From positions 248,001-312,000 of the forward strand of contig NZ_BOOO01000016.1 in the NCBI RefSeq assembly GCF_016863275.1: 64,000 bases of DNA, read 5' to 3'. The notes under the pieces are model-generated. The model worked only from the letters and a program-made list of their open reading frames with translations, did not search any database and was not told the origin of the DNA. Numbering within the stretch: position 1 is the first letter of the stretch; every line of letters starts with the position of its first letter. The translations under genes and the position numbers were made by a program. This DNA is from Planotetraspora mira (GTDB lineage: Bacteria > Actinomycetota > Actinomycetes > Streptosporangiales > Streptosporangiaceae). Positions 1 through 6,900 of the stretch are shown here, piece after piece.

Positions 1-31
1 GTCAGCCATGGACCGCCGGAAAACACAGATC

Positions 32-62
32 AGCCCGCGACCTGATGTCCATGTCGCGGGCT
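32..62 (-). terminator. Rho-independent-like terminator, left copy
   Basis: A 10-bp perfect stem (AGCCCGCGAC/GTCGCGGGCT) is followed on the minus strand by the U-rich run GATCTGTGTTTT. It lies just downstream of the tRNA 3' fragment at 85-130, exactly as the hairpin at 5496-5528 lies downstream of the complete tRNA gene. The two stems differ by compensating base changes, so both appear to have been kept as functional terminators. Confidence 0.7.
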
Positions 63-130
63 TGCTCATGCTTGGCGGAAACTGTGCCCCCGGTGGGACT
101 CGAACCCACAACGCAGCCCTTTTAAGGGGC
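57..130. repeat. Left copy of 74-bp direct repeat with tRNA 3' fragment (att-like)
   Basis: Bases 57-130 are identical to 5523-5596. Bases 85-130 are the last 46 nt of the tRNA that is complete at 5551-5623, running from the anticodon 5' stem through the anticodon loop and T arm to the acceptor end. Similarity stops sharply at 131. A truncated tRNA 3' end repeated about 5.5 kb from the intact gene is the usual footprint of site-specific integration into a tRNA gene. Seen directly: the repeat and the truncation. Inferred: that it is an attachment site. Confidence 0.85.
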
Positions 131-259
131 GCCGGGATCGAACCCGAACGACGCTGGGACCTGGACATACATGCCGAGGGCACGCCTCATCTCCACATCG
201 GGGGCACGCGGGGGGCACAGGGGGCACAGCCGCTCTACCCCGTGCCCCCCGTGTCCGGG

Positions 260-517
260 CTAGCGTCGTCGACGGAAGAAGCGGAGCAGTCGGTCGACCA
301 TCTCCGCGGCAGCCTTCCTGCGGAACGGCTTCGTCGACCACACGGCCGGCAGCACCACGCCCGCGAAGATGGAGGCGCTGGCCGCGTACACCCAGGCGTT
401 GGCCCCCATCCACACGTTGGTCACCAGGTCTACCAGGGAGAACGGCTCCGGGGATCCCCCGGCTTCGGACTGGATAACTTCACCAATCCACGTACTAGCG
501 GGTACGATGAGGCTCAA
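260..517 (-). CDS. Small membrane protein, function unknown
   Basis: This encodes an 85-residue protein. The TTG start is chosen because a strong Shine-Dalgarno sequence, AAAGGAG, lies six bases before it; the upstream in-frame ATG has none. A single hydrophobic segment occupies about residues 35-60 (NAWVYAASASIFAGVVLP), followed by a very basic tail ending RFFRRRR, so the C terminus is probably cytoplasmic. It lies just inside the left att-like repeat and is transcribed toward it. Size and topology would suit a phage holin or a small plasmid membrane protein, but no family is recognised. Confidence 0.6.
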   Translation of the reverse strand: MSLIVPASTWIGEVIQSEAGGSPEPFSLVDLVTNVWMGANAWVYAASASIFAGVVLPAVWSTKPFRRKAAAEMVDRLLRFFRRRR

Positions 518-554
518 GTCTGACTCCTTTCGAGTCATGCTTCGTGAAGATGGC

Positions 555-590
555 AGCCGCCCGCTTGCACCGGGCGGCTGTCGCTTTTTA
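555..590 (+). terminator. Rho-independent terminator
   Basis: A 10-bp perfect stem CAGCCGCCCG/CGGGCGGCTG with a 7-base loop is followed by TCGCTTTTT. It faces rightward with no recognisable gene upstream on the plus strand. It may isolate the island interior from transcripts entering from the left, or be left over from a deleted gene. Confidence 0.65.
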
Positions 591-1199
591 TGGCGACAGC
601 CGATGGCCGTAACAGCGTGTCCACGGTGGCTCACGCTGCACTTCGTAGATTAGCGCCCCCAGAAGCCCCGTGCGACACGCAATACGCGCGCCAATGTTTT
701 GCCTGGATCAGATCCCGCACGCGCGCCAGAAGGCTTTACAGAGCCGTATGGAGGGTGCTAGAACGCGCCCGCGCCGCGCGGCGCGCGAGAATATCACTTC
801 GCCGGCCCAGGGCCACCCCCAGCCACATTCGCGATTCCGGACGCCTGAGTGCATATGACGCATACATCGTTGTTCGTGACTACAAGGAATCATGCTCTCA
901 TGTCCGACATGCGACGCGATGCGACATTAAATTGAATTGCCCACTTGGTCCGTTTTGCAACTTTCGTGCCACAAGGATTAATTCAATAAATTGGAATCCA
1001 ACGCTTTGAATCACGCGCAAAACGCAAAACAAATATGCATCTAGCCGAACTTTTGCAAGTCGGAAATCCTTAAACTAGCCGCGTCGCAAGCCTAGTGAAT
1101 ACCTATAGCACGGATGATTCTTCAATCAGATACGGACGCCAATAGTATGAGGCAATCATAGTCCGCAGAACCAGCATCCGGCACAAAATAAGCGCATAT

Positions 1200-1343
1200 A
1201 CATCGAGGCAAATAAGCTAAAGAATAAAGGTTGGCAAGGCTGACGACAGTCGAGACCTTCCTACACCAGGTTGCAGAGAACCCGACAAGTATGCTATACG
1301 CGCGCGTGCGCGCGTTAGGTATAGCGGTATGGAGGCCACGCCG
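1200..1343. repeat. Structured non-coding repeat, copy 1
   Basis: A unit of about 145 bp resembles the one at 1455-1603. The best conserved part is CGCGCGTGCGCGCG followed by TTAGGTATAGCGGT (1301-1328), then a conserved CCACGCC. The sequence can fold into a hairpin with outer arms GCTATAC/GTATAGC around the alternating CG stretch. Upstream, CATCGAGGCAAATAAGC aligns loosely with copy 2. It could be an RNA element, a protein-binding site or remnants of an element origin. Confidence 0.55.
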
Positions 1344-1454
1344 CCCCTGAGGCGATGTCTGGTCGCAGATAGACCGAACAGGCCCGCAAACGCTCAAAGC
1401 TCCAGCTCTCCTCCCCTAGCCCTGACCAAATTCAAGGCCGACATATGGACAGCC

Positions 1455-1603
1455 CTATGCATCTGAGCAGGTACTTAGCGAATGCGTTGGGGCCAGGAGA
1501 GCTGCCGTCGCCTGAGACTTCAACCTGTAAGGTTGCTGGAAGACCTCCAGGCGTGCTAACCGCGCGTGCGCGCGCGTTAGGTATAGCGGTGCGGTTACCA
1601 CGC
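1455..1603. repeat. Structured non-coding repeat, copy 2
   Basis: This is the second, diverged copy, about 260 bp downstream of the first and in the same orientation. The conserved block is at 1561-1590. Here the stem can form from CTAAC and GTTAG around CGCGCG/CGCGCG, so the left arm has changed relative to copy 1 while pairing potential is kept. No coding role is apparent. Confidence 0.55.
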
Positions 1604-2031
1604 CATCCCATGCAAGCAGGACCCGCAGGAGGCGAAACTACCGCGCCAACATCCCCCGAAGGTGGCAACCTCACTGCACAGGGACCCGCCCTTTCAATCA
1701 TCCTGGAGAGATCGCACTCCCCGAAGACGCCCGTATGGTCGAGGTTGGTTTGGCCGGCACCGCGGCAGCACTGAGCCGTCACACAGCTCTCGTGTATCCC
1801 TCCTGCACGTCGCCGCCCAATCGGATCGCCAATGCAACACCAGCGTCAGTCAGCTACGACCTCCGCAGGCGCCCAGCCCACGCTTGTGAGAAGAAGCAAC
1901 AACGCTGCAATTACGAGCCCGTAACGGTTATGACCTACTGGACATTCGGACAACGCGCCGTATCTCGGGATGTACCGATCCTCACCTTATAGATCGATGA
2001 CATAGCAGATCAACGGATGTAGGGTCTACAC

Positions 2032-3174
2032 ATGCCATCCGTTCGACAAGACATCAACCCAGCTCTTCTCGCTTGGGCGATGAAGCAGTCGGACATTGAT
2101 GAGAACGAGCTGGCCAATAGAGCAAATATAAATGTGGCCGAAGTTCAATCTTGGCTGGCTGGCCACGATAAGCCTGGCCTGACTGCCTTGCGCTCCGTTG
2201 CCAAGGTGTTGAAGCGTTCAACATCCTTCTTCTTCTTGCCTAACCCCCCTGCATCTTCTACAACAGTAGCCTCGTTTCGTGCACCAATCGGATCAAGCGG
2301 TCCTCGAAAAATCAGCCCAGATGAGCTAAACGAGATTCGAACTGCCGCTCGTCGCCAAAAGATCGCATCCTGGGTTCTCAAGGAAATCAACCCAGAGGAA
2401 CGGGTCTCATTTCCCATATCAAACGGGGACCCAGAAAAGGCTGCAATCGAGGCTAGGTCCTGGTTGCAGTGGAATACGGTCTATCAGGTTAGAGCGAGCA
2501 CCAAGGCCGGCGCCAATAAGCGATTGCGTTCCGCCCTTGAAGAGCGCGGAATCCTCGTGCTCCAGATTCAGATGGGGCGCAGCCAATGCCGCGGCTTCTC
2601 CATCGCGGACGCCCAGGTTCCACTAATTGCCGTTAACAGTACCGGGCATATAGCTTCCGCTCGGACATTTACAATGCTCCATGAACTTGCTCATCTAACT
2701 TTAGGAGAGCAAGCGGTATGCGATCTCCCGGACGATTCACACGAGCGCTGGTGCGACCGGTTTGCAAGCGCCTTCATGATGCCCCGGCAACACCTGAGGG
2801 AGTATCTCGGTCGCAACCTTAAAAAGGGATATATCGAAAGCGACGACTTGGATAGCGTTCGCCTAATATCCAACCGCTATAAGGCGAGCTATCAATGCGT
2901 TGCTTTGAGACTGATTGAGCTTGGGGCTGCCGACTGGTCGCTATATCAATACATTCGTAGTGGCAGCTATGAGCACGACAAGCCTTTTCCCAACCCGAAC
3001 GGAGGACAGACCACACCTGAAGTACGCCTGCGTGAGTATGGGACAACATATCCGCGCCTGGTAATCGCTGCCATCGATGATAACAAGATATCAGAGCTCG
3101 ACGGCAGAAGATTTTTGAATGTGAATGGCGAGCAGCTAGCCAACCTAAGAAGTCGGCTAACGGATGTCGCCTGA
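2032..3174 (+). CDS. XRE-type HTH / ImmA-IrrE metallopeptidase
   Basis: This is a 380-residue protein. Residues about 1-70 form an XRE-type helix-turn-helix (ending AGHDKPGLTALRSVAKVLKRS); the C-terminal half is an ImmA/IrrE (COG2856) zinc peptidase with the HExxH motif in LHELAHL near residue 218. Proteins of this architecture act as regulators or antitoxins that sense damage by proteolysis. It overlaps the next gene by one base (TGATG), so the two are translationally coupled, and the partner is a PIN-like protein; together they resemble a toxin-antitoxin or stress module. Codon use is AT-richer than in flanking genes and includes a TTA codon (codon 224), which supports horizontal origin. 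Confidence 0.85.
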   Translation: MPSVRQDINPALLAWAMKQSDIDENELANRANINVAEVQSWLAGHDKPGLTALRSVAKVLKRSTSFFFLPNPPASSTTVASFRAPIGSSGPRKISPDELNEIRTAARRQKIASWVLKEINPEERVSFPISNGDPEKAAIEARSWLQWNTVYQVRASTKAGANKRLRSALEERGILVLQIQMGRSQCRGFSIADAQVPLIAVNSTGHIASARTFTMLHELAHLTLGEQAVCDLPDDSHERWCDRFASAFMMPRQHLREYLGRNLKKGYIESDDLDSVRLISNRYKASYQCVALRLIELGAADWSLYQYIRSGSYEHDKPFPNPNGGQTTPEVRLREYGTTYPRLVIAAIDDNKISELDGRRFLNVNGEQLANLRSRLTDVA

Positions 3175-3677
3175 TGGAATATGAATACCGCTGTGTAGTA
3201 GACGCCCACGCCGTATTACATCTTCCTAAACTTTGCCTCGATCAGCGCAGCACTATGCAGGTATTAAATCACCTTACCGACATGGTTAAAGCTGAGCATC
3301 TGTTCTTCCCCGACCTAGTTGTTAAGGACTGCGCCAAATACGCCACAGACGAACCCATACATGTATGGATAAAAGCGGTCTCGGGATCCAGAGTTCACAA
3401 AAGCGTCGCGGGTGAGTGGCAAGAGGAAGTACTCGGGTTGTGCCCCGATCTGGCTGACTTCGACGACGACCTGGAACAGACACAGGTACATGTGGCGGGC
3501 ATGGCGCTGATGGCGCGCGAGCAAAATGGGCCGAACCTCGTTGTAGTTACAGAGGATCGTAAGGCGCTACCAACGCGGACATGCCTATATGATGCTTGCG
3601 AAAGCTTAAGGCTCAAGGCATTAAGCATGAAGGAGCTGGTTGTTTGCGCTGGCGGCAGCGAGTTCTTGCGTGCCTAG
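3174..3677 (+). CDS. PIN-like DUF4411-type protein, putative toxin
   Basis: This is a 167-residue protein. The N terminus (YRCVVDAHAVLHLPKLC) carries an early Asp as in PIN-fold nucleases, and residues near 120 (NLVVVTEDRK) match the third acidic strand of that fold. DUF4411 proteins are PIN-like and usually sit beside an HTH/ImmA-IrrE gene, as here with a one-base overlap. A ribonuclease toxin role is inferred, not shown. The gene has four in-frame TTA codons (15, 31, 145, 150), extreme for this genome, and stops immediately next to the convergent stop of the following gene. Confidence 0.75.
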   Translation: MEYEYRCVVDAHAVLHLPKLCLDQRSTMQVLNHLTDMVKAEHLFFPDLVVKDCAKYATDEPIHVWIKAVSGSRVHKSVAGEWQEEVLGLCPDLADFDDDLEQTQVHVAGMALMAREQNGPNLVVVTEDRKALPTRTCLYDACESLRLKALSMKELVVCAGGSEFLRA

Positions 3678-4532
3678 CTAAAGCTCCTCAAGTTCTTGAG
3701 CCGGCGGCCTAAGATAATGCGTTAATGACGGCTCACCCAAACTCTTGCCGGACGAGAGTATGCGCAGGAGAGCCGCAGAATAGATCAACAGAGCGCGTCC
3801 TGGCTCACCGATAATACGGTCCTCTTGTCGAGCGCTCAGTCGAGTGGCGGGGTACGCTATCGACTCTCGAAGTGCCACGCTACGCTCTTCATTCGTGGGC
3901 CTCTCCCACGAGCCTGGCACTCTTTCTCCTTCGCTATTGCGCGCGTGAAGGGGAACAAGCCCCATCTTGTAGTCCGCGCTATCGCCCCCTTCGAGAAATC
4001 GCTTCCGACCGCCAAGTATCCCCGGTGTTACTACGCAGAAGACGTCTGGGCGCAGCCGGTCCGAAATAGTTCTTACACTCTTTGCGATAGTGGGAGGTAA
4101 TTGCGCCTGATAGGCAAGCAAGGCAAAAGCCGGCGGCGATGTGCCCCGATGCGATACAAGCCGGTTCAACTTCTCCTTTTTCTTCGAGAAGTCTTCCAGT
4201 TCTTCGCCGTCAAGCGTTGTTTTCACCTCAATTGCCAGCTCGACACTTTCGATAGGGAAGAGCACTTGAGTGGTCTGGGCCATAATCGCAGGCTCGTCCG
4301 CTGCGTCATACACGATGATGTCCGTCTGAGCTGACATACTTCCCTCAGCGTCAATGATCATCCCAGAACCTACACCATATCGCTTCGGGAGTAGCCGCTC
4401 CAAAAGTTGAACTAGTGATAGTTCATTAGCACGGCCCTGCTCTCCCATATGGCCGATTAGGCGGTTGAAAGTGCCAACTTCCTCTTGCAGACGCCGCGCC
4501 ACACCGGACCAATATTGTTCCACAATATTCAT
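3678..4532 (-). CDS. DUF6602-type protein, putative PD-(D/E)XK nuclease fold
   Basis: This is a 284-residue protein. Residues about 65-105 read TDIIVYD, then SVELAIEVKTTLD, an Asp...Glu-x-Lys pattern as in PD-(D/E)XK nuclease folds; the DUF6602 family has this layout. The preceding segment (ELSLVQLLERLLPKRYGVGSG) is typical of these proteins. It faces the HTH/PIN pair tail to tail with stop codons directly adjacent. Such proteins are common in defence or mobile islands, but their substrate is unknown. The codon use is island-like, including a TTA codon near the 3' end. Confidence 0.65.
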   Translation of the reverse strand: MNIVEQYWSGVARRLQEEVGTFNRLIGHMGEQGRANELSLVQLLERLLPKRYGVGSGMIIDAEGSMSAQTDIIVYDAADEPAIMAQTTQVLFPIESVELAIEVKTTLDGEELEDFSKKKEKLNRLVSHRGTSPPAFALLAYQAQLPPTIAKSVRTISDRLRPDVFCVVTPGILGGRKRFLEGGDSADYKMGLVPLHARNSEGERVPGSWERPTNEERSVALRESIAYPATRLSARQEDRIIGEPGRALLIYSAALLRILSSGKSLGEPSLTHYLRPPAQELEEL

Positions 4533-4589
4533 GTGGTGGATTCTCTTTCAGAGCGCGAAATATCGAAGTCCGCGGAAAATGCAATATCG

Positions 4590-5154
4590 TTACAGCGCAA
4601 CTAGTAGTTCATTGATGCTCGTCACCAGCACATCGGCGCCTGCTGCAGAAAGCCGATCTGCCTTGCCTGGCTTGTTGGCATAGCCCACAGCAGTTACACC
4701 CGCAGCCTTGGACGCCAGCATGTCCGTTGCTGAGTCCCCGACAAGCAGCGTCAGTGAGGGATCTGCCCCGAGCCCGAGGGTAGCCTGTTGCACTAGGTGA
4801 GGATTCGGCTTCATAAGCCCTGGATTGGGGTCTACCCGAGCCGAGATTAGGTCCACAGCGGACAGGAGACCGTGTGGCTGAAACAAAGGCCATCACTGCC
4901 GCTTGTGAGTTGTTGCTGACCACTGCGACCGCCTTGCCGGCGTCTCGCGACCGTCGGATCAGCTCCAATGCGCCTGGCGTGGGTTCCGCCGTCGCCACTG
5001 CCTCAACTTCGAGGTCTGTCAAGGCTTTAAGCGTTGCCAGATTGAGGTCGTTGCTGAGTTCCGCACTGAAGCGGAAGACCTCCATGGGGTCATCCTCCTC
5101 CGCTAGGAGATAGCCCATGGCCACCAGGCCCTTCCCGTGTCCAGCTATGCCCAC
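4590..5154 (-). pseudogene. HAD-family phosphatase, truncated and frameshifted
   Basis: Two overlapping frames together make most of a HAD hydrolase. The 5' frame carries EPTPGALELIRRSRDAGKAV then VVSNNSQAAVMAFVS (motif II); the 3' frame carries KPNPHLV (motif III Lys) and LLVGDSATDMLASKAAGV (motif IV), then GYANKPGKADRL. The frames join near 4875-4885, where an extra base in the codons after VSA shifts the reading frame. The N-terminal nucleophile motif DxD is absent: the homologous part starts at about family residue 45. It is therefore a decayed gene without catalytic Asp. It lies at the right end of the island, its missing 5' part pointing toward the tRNA att repeat. Confidence 0.8.
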
Positions 5155-5495
5155 AGGGCACGGGGAGGGCTCCCTTATTTCCGCAACCTTCTTACGAAAA
5201 TTGCGGACCCCCGCATTAAATCAGAGATCGTTAGGCGCGGTAGAAAATCATCCCCCGAAAATCTCGCCTAGGGCGCCCAATCGACCCCATAAGGGCACTC
5301 ATCACCACCAGCTTTCCCGCAGGCAGGGAGGAATCTCTTCTACTCTTGTTGATCTTGTGCTGGCTCACACCCGCGGCAGTCTCTCTGTGAGTGATGTGCA
5401 TCACACCGATCGACCACAGGAGTCCGGGGCAAGCCGGGGGCACAGCCCGTCGCAACAGACCGGTGACAGCCGTAGATCGCTGGACAAAACAAATC
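5155..5495. other. Non-coding stretch between HAD remnant and tRNA terminator
   Basis: No gene is supported. It contains a short inverted repeat GTGATGTGCATCAC (5391-5404), flanked by CTGTGA and ACCGAT, that loosely resembles a CRP/FNR-type site but with the wrong spacing. Nothing else stands out. This is where the missing 5' end of the HAD gene would be expected. Confidence 0.4.
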
Positions 5496-5528
5496 AGCCC
5501 GTGACCGCATGTCTGCTGGTCACGGGCT
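5496..5528 (-). terminator. Terminator of the tRNA gene
   Basis: An 11-bp perfect stem (AGCCCGTGACC/GGTCACGGGCT) is followed on the minus strand by GATTTGTTTTGTCC. It begins about 23 bases past the tRNA 3' end. Compared with the copy at 32-62, stem bases have changed in pairs, showing common origin with conserved pairing. Confidence 0.8.
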
Positions 5529-5596
5529 TGCTCATGCTTGGCGGAAACTGTGCCCCCGGTGGGACTCGAACCCACAACGCAGCCCTTTTAAGGGGC
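5523..5596. repeat. Right copy of 74-bp direct repeat (att-like)
   Basis: This is identical to 57-130. Here it runs into the complete tRNA gene, so this copy restores the 3' end of the tRNA. The distance between copies is about 5.5 kb, which would be the element size if both belong to one integration event. The intact tRNA half on the right (5597-5623) is the unaltered chromosomal side. Confidence 0.85.
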
Positions 5597-5623
5597 TTGC
5601 CTCTGCCGTTGGGCTACGGGGGC
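5551..5623 (-). tRNA. tRNA with anticodon UAA, class I cloverleaf (atypical)
   Basis: This is a 73-nt cloverleaf: acceptor GCCCCCG/CGGGGGC with discriminator A, D arm GCC/GGC, anticodon stem AGCCC/GGGCT around the loop CTTAAAA, 5-nt variable region GCGTT, and T arm GTGGG TTCGAGT CCCAC. The loop gives anticodon UAA, which would read UUA (Leu). Canonical tRNA-Leu, including bldA of Streptomyces, is class II with a long variable arm; this one is class I. Amino acid identity is therefore uncertain. No CCA is encoded. It serves as the apparent integration target of the island on its 3' side. Confidence 0.8.
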
Positions 5624-5669
5624 GCCGCGATCATATGCCACGGACCACTCATCTGTAACTGGTTAGCCC

Positions 5670-6206
5670 TTACGCCGCTTGTCCCCCTTTCCGGACAGCG
5701 TGCATGGCTCTCGTTCCGGCGACCCGGTCCAGGAAGAGCAGGCCGTCCAGATGATCGATCTGATGCTGGACGCAACGGGCCTCGAAGGCGTCGGCGTGAA
5801 GCGTCATCGGCTCACCCGTGCCTGGTCGTACGCCCTGGACCGTGATCTGAGTGGCCCGGGCGACCTCCGCGGCCAGGCCCGGCACCGACAGGCAGCCTTC
5901 GCGGGCCACGTCCCAGTCGGCCGCCTCGACGACCTCCGGGTTGGCGATGACCAGTTCCCCCGAACACGACCGGGTCGAGGGATGGCCGGAGACGTCGAGG
6001 CACATCAGCCGCCATCCGACGCCGAGTTGGGGGGCCGTCAGGCCGCGGCACCCCGGCGTACTGCGCATGACCTCCAGCAGATGGCGCACGACGGAGGACA
6101 CCACGGCATCGGACGGGTCCACAGAGGCCGCCGGTGTCACGAGCAGATGGTGCGGCGCGGTGACCACCCCCTCGATCAGACAGGTACGCCTGTCGTCTTC
6201 CATCAC
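5670..6206 (-). CDS. Peptide deformylase-like protein with altered HExxH motif
   Basis: This 178-residue protein has the three deformylase motifs: GRGLTAPQLGV (motif 1, about residue 53), EGCLSVPG (motif 2 with the metal-binding Cys) and QHQIDHLDG (motif 3). In motif 3 the catalytic Glu of HExxH is Gln, read clearly as CAT CAG ATC GAT CAT. Metal ligands are kept, so it may bind metal but be a poor or inactive deformylase; active family members remove the formyl group from nascent proteins. Its ATG overlaps the stop of the upstream ACT-domain gene by four bases, implying co-translation. A second, canonical def gene elsewhere would be expected. Confidence 0.85.
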   Translation of the reverse strand: MMEDDRRTCLIEGVVTAPHHLLVTPAASVDPSDAVVSSVVRHLLEVMRSTPGCRGLTAPQLGVGWRLMCLDVSGHPSTRSCSGELVIANPEVVEAADWDVAREGCLSVPGLAAEVARATQITVQGVRPGTGEPMTLHADAFEARCVQHQIDHLDGLLFLDRVAGTRAMHAVRKGGQAA

Positions 6207-6814
6207 ATCACCGCCGGGTCGGCCGGCCGGAAGGCGATCCGGAATCCGTCCAGGGCCGCGGCCATCGCCCGCATCAGCGAGGCCACGTCAGCCTGGGCGG
6301 GCAGTTCCACATCCGCCACCAGGACGAACAGGTTCCCGGCGACTCGTGTGGTCATCGAGGTGACGGCACAGCCGACCTCTGCGAGCAGGCCGGTGGCCAC
6401 CGGGAGGACGTCGGTCCTGGTGGGGCCGTGGAGAGTCAGTGCGTAGGCGAGCCCGGGAGGACCGTCGTCCGTGAGATCCCCGGACGACGCCACCGGGACA
6501 GGTGGGACGGCCGAGCCGGGGGCGGCGGACGGGGCGACCGGCGCGGGAGCGAGATCCGTCACGGCGACGGTCAACTCGGGGATGCCCCGGGTCAGGCTCT
6601 CACCGAGGAGATCGCCCGAGATGCCGGCCGAGACGACGAAGGTCATCGCGAGATGGCCGCCGAGCAGGCTCATCGAGGAGTCACCGATGGCACCACCACC
6701 GGCGACCGCTCTCGTGACCTCGGCGACTGTGCCCGGGCGGTCCCTCCCGATCACAGTTACAGCGTAGAGCCCCACCTTCGTCCCACCCTCCGTCGCAGTC
6801 ACGTTTGACCGCAC
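6203..6814 (-). CDS. ACT-domain protein (GcvR-like)
   Basis: This is a 203-residue protein with two ACT-type modules: residues about 14-70 (YAVTVIGRDRPGTVAEVTRA) and about 120-195 (YALTLHGPTRTDVLPVATGL), joined by an Ala/Pro-rich linker. Tandem ACT proteins of the GcvR type bind small ligands, often amino acids, and regulate metabolism; the ligand here is unknown. A GTG inside the frame (VGLYAVTV) could be the true start. It overlaps the deformylase-like gene by four bases, so the two form one operon. Confidence 0.8.
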   Translation of the reverse strand: MRSNVTATEGGTKVGLYAVTVIGRDRPGTVAEVTRAVAGGGAIGDSSMSLLGGHLAMTFVVSAGISGDLLGESLTRGIPELTVAVTDLAPAPVAPSAAPGSAVPPVPVASSGDLTDDGPPGLAYALTLHGPTRTDVLPVATGLLAEVGCAVTSMTTRVAGNLFVLVADVELPAQADVASLMRAMAAALDGFRIAFRPADPAVM

Positions 6815-6900
6815 CGCCGACGGAAGGGGTGGCCGGCATCGTGCTCGGGCGCCGGACGGCTCGCGCCCCGGATGCGGAGCGCGGGCCGTACGGTGACGAT

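Larger units (their letters stand above)
591..2031. other. 1.4-kb stretch without a convincing gene
   Basis: No reading frame here has actinobacterial codon bias, a ribosome binding site or recognisable motifs. The part from about 900 to 1110 is strikingly A/T-rich for this genome. The only clear structure is the pair of hairpin repeats around 1200-1343 and 1455-1603, listed separately. The segment just before 2032 presumably carries the promoter of the HTH/peptidase gene, though no strong promoter hexamers are evident. Confidence 0.6.

Noticed and set aside
8-523. 171-codon open frame over the left repeat
   Set aside because: It reads through the tRNA fragment and the opposite-strand small gene, has no ribosome site and no protein-like composition.
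1122-1782. Two leftward frames of 91 and 116 codons
   Set aside because: Their only shared peptide comes from the hairpin repeat; codon use is not coding-like and there are no ribosome sites.
5391-5404. CRP-type binding site
   Set aside because: The palindrome spacing does not match the TGTGA-N6-TCACA consensus and no gene starts nearby.
5117-5845. 242-codon rightward frame across the tRNA gene
   Set aside because: It crosses the tRNA and the deformylase-like gene on the other strand; it exists only because GC-rich DNA has few stops.
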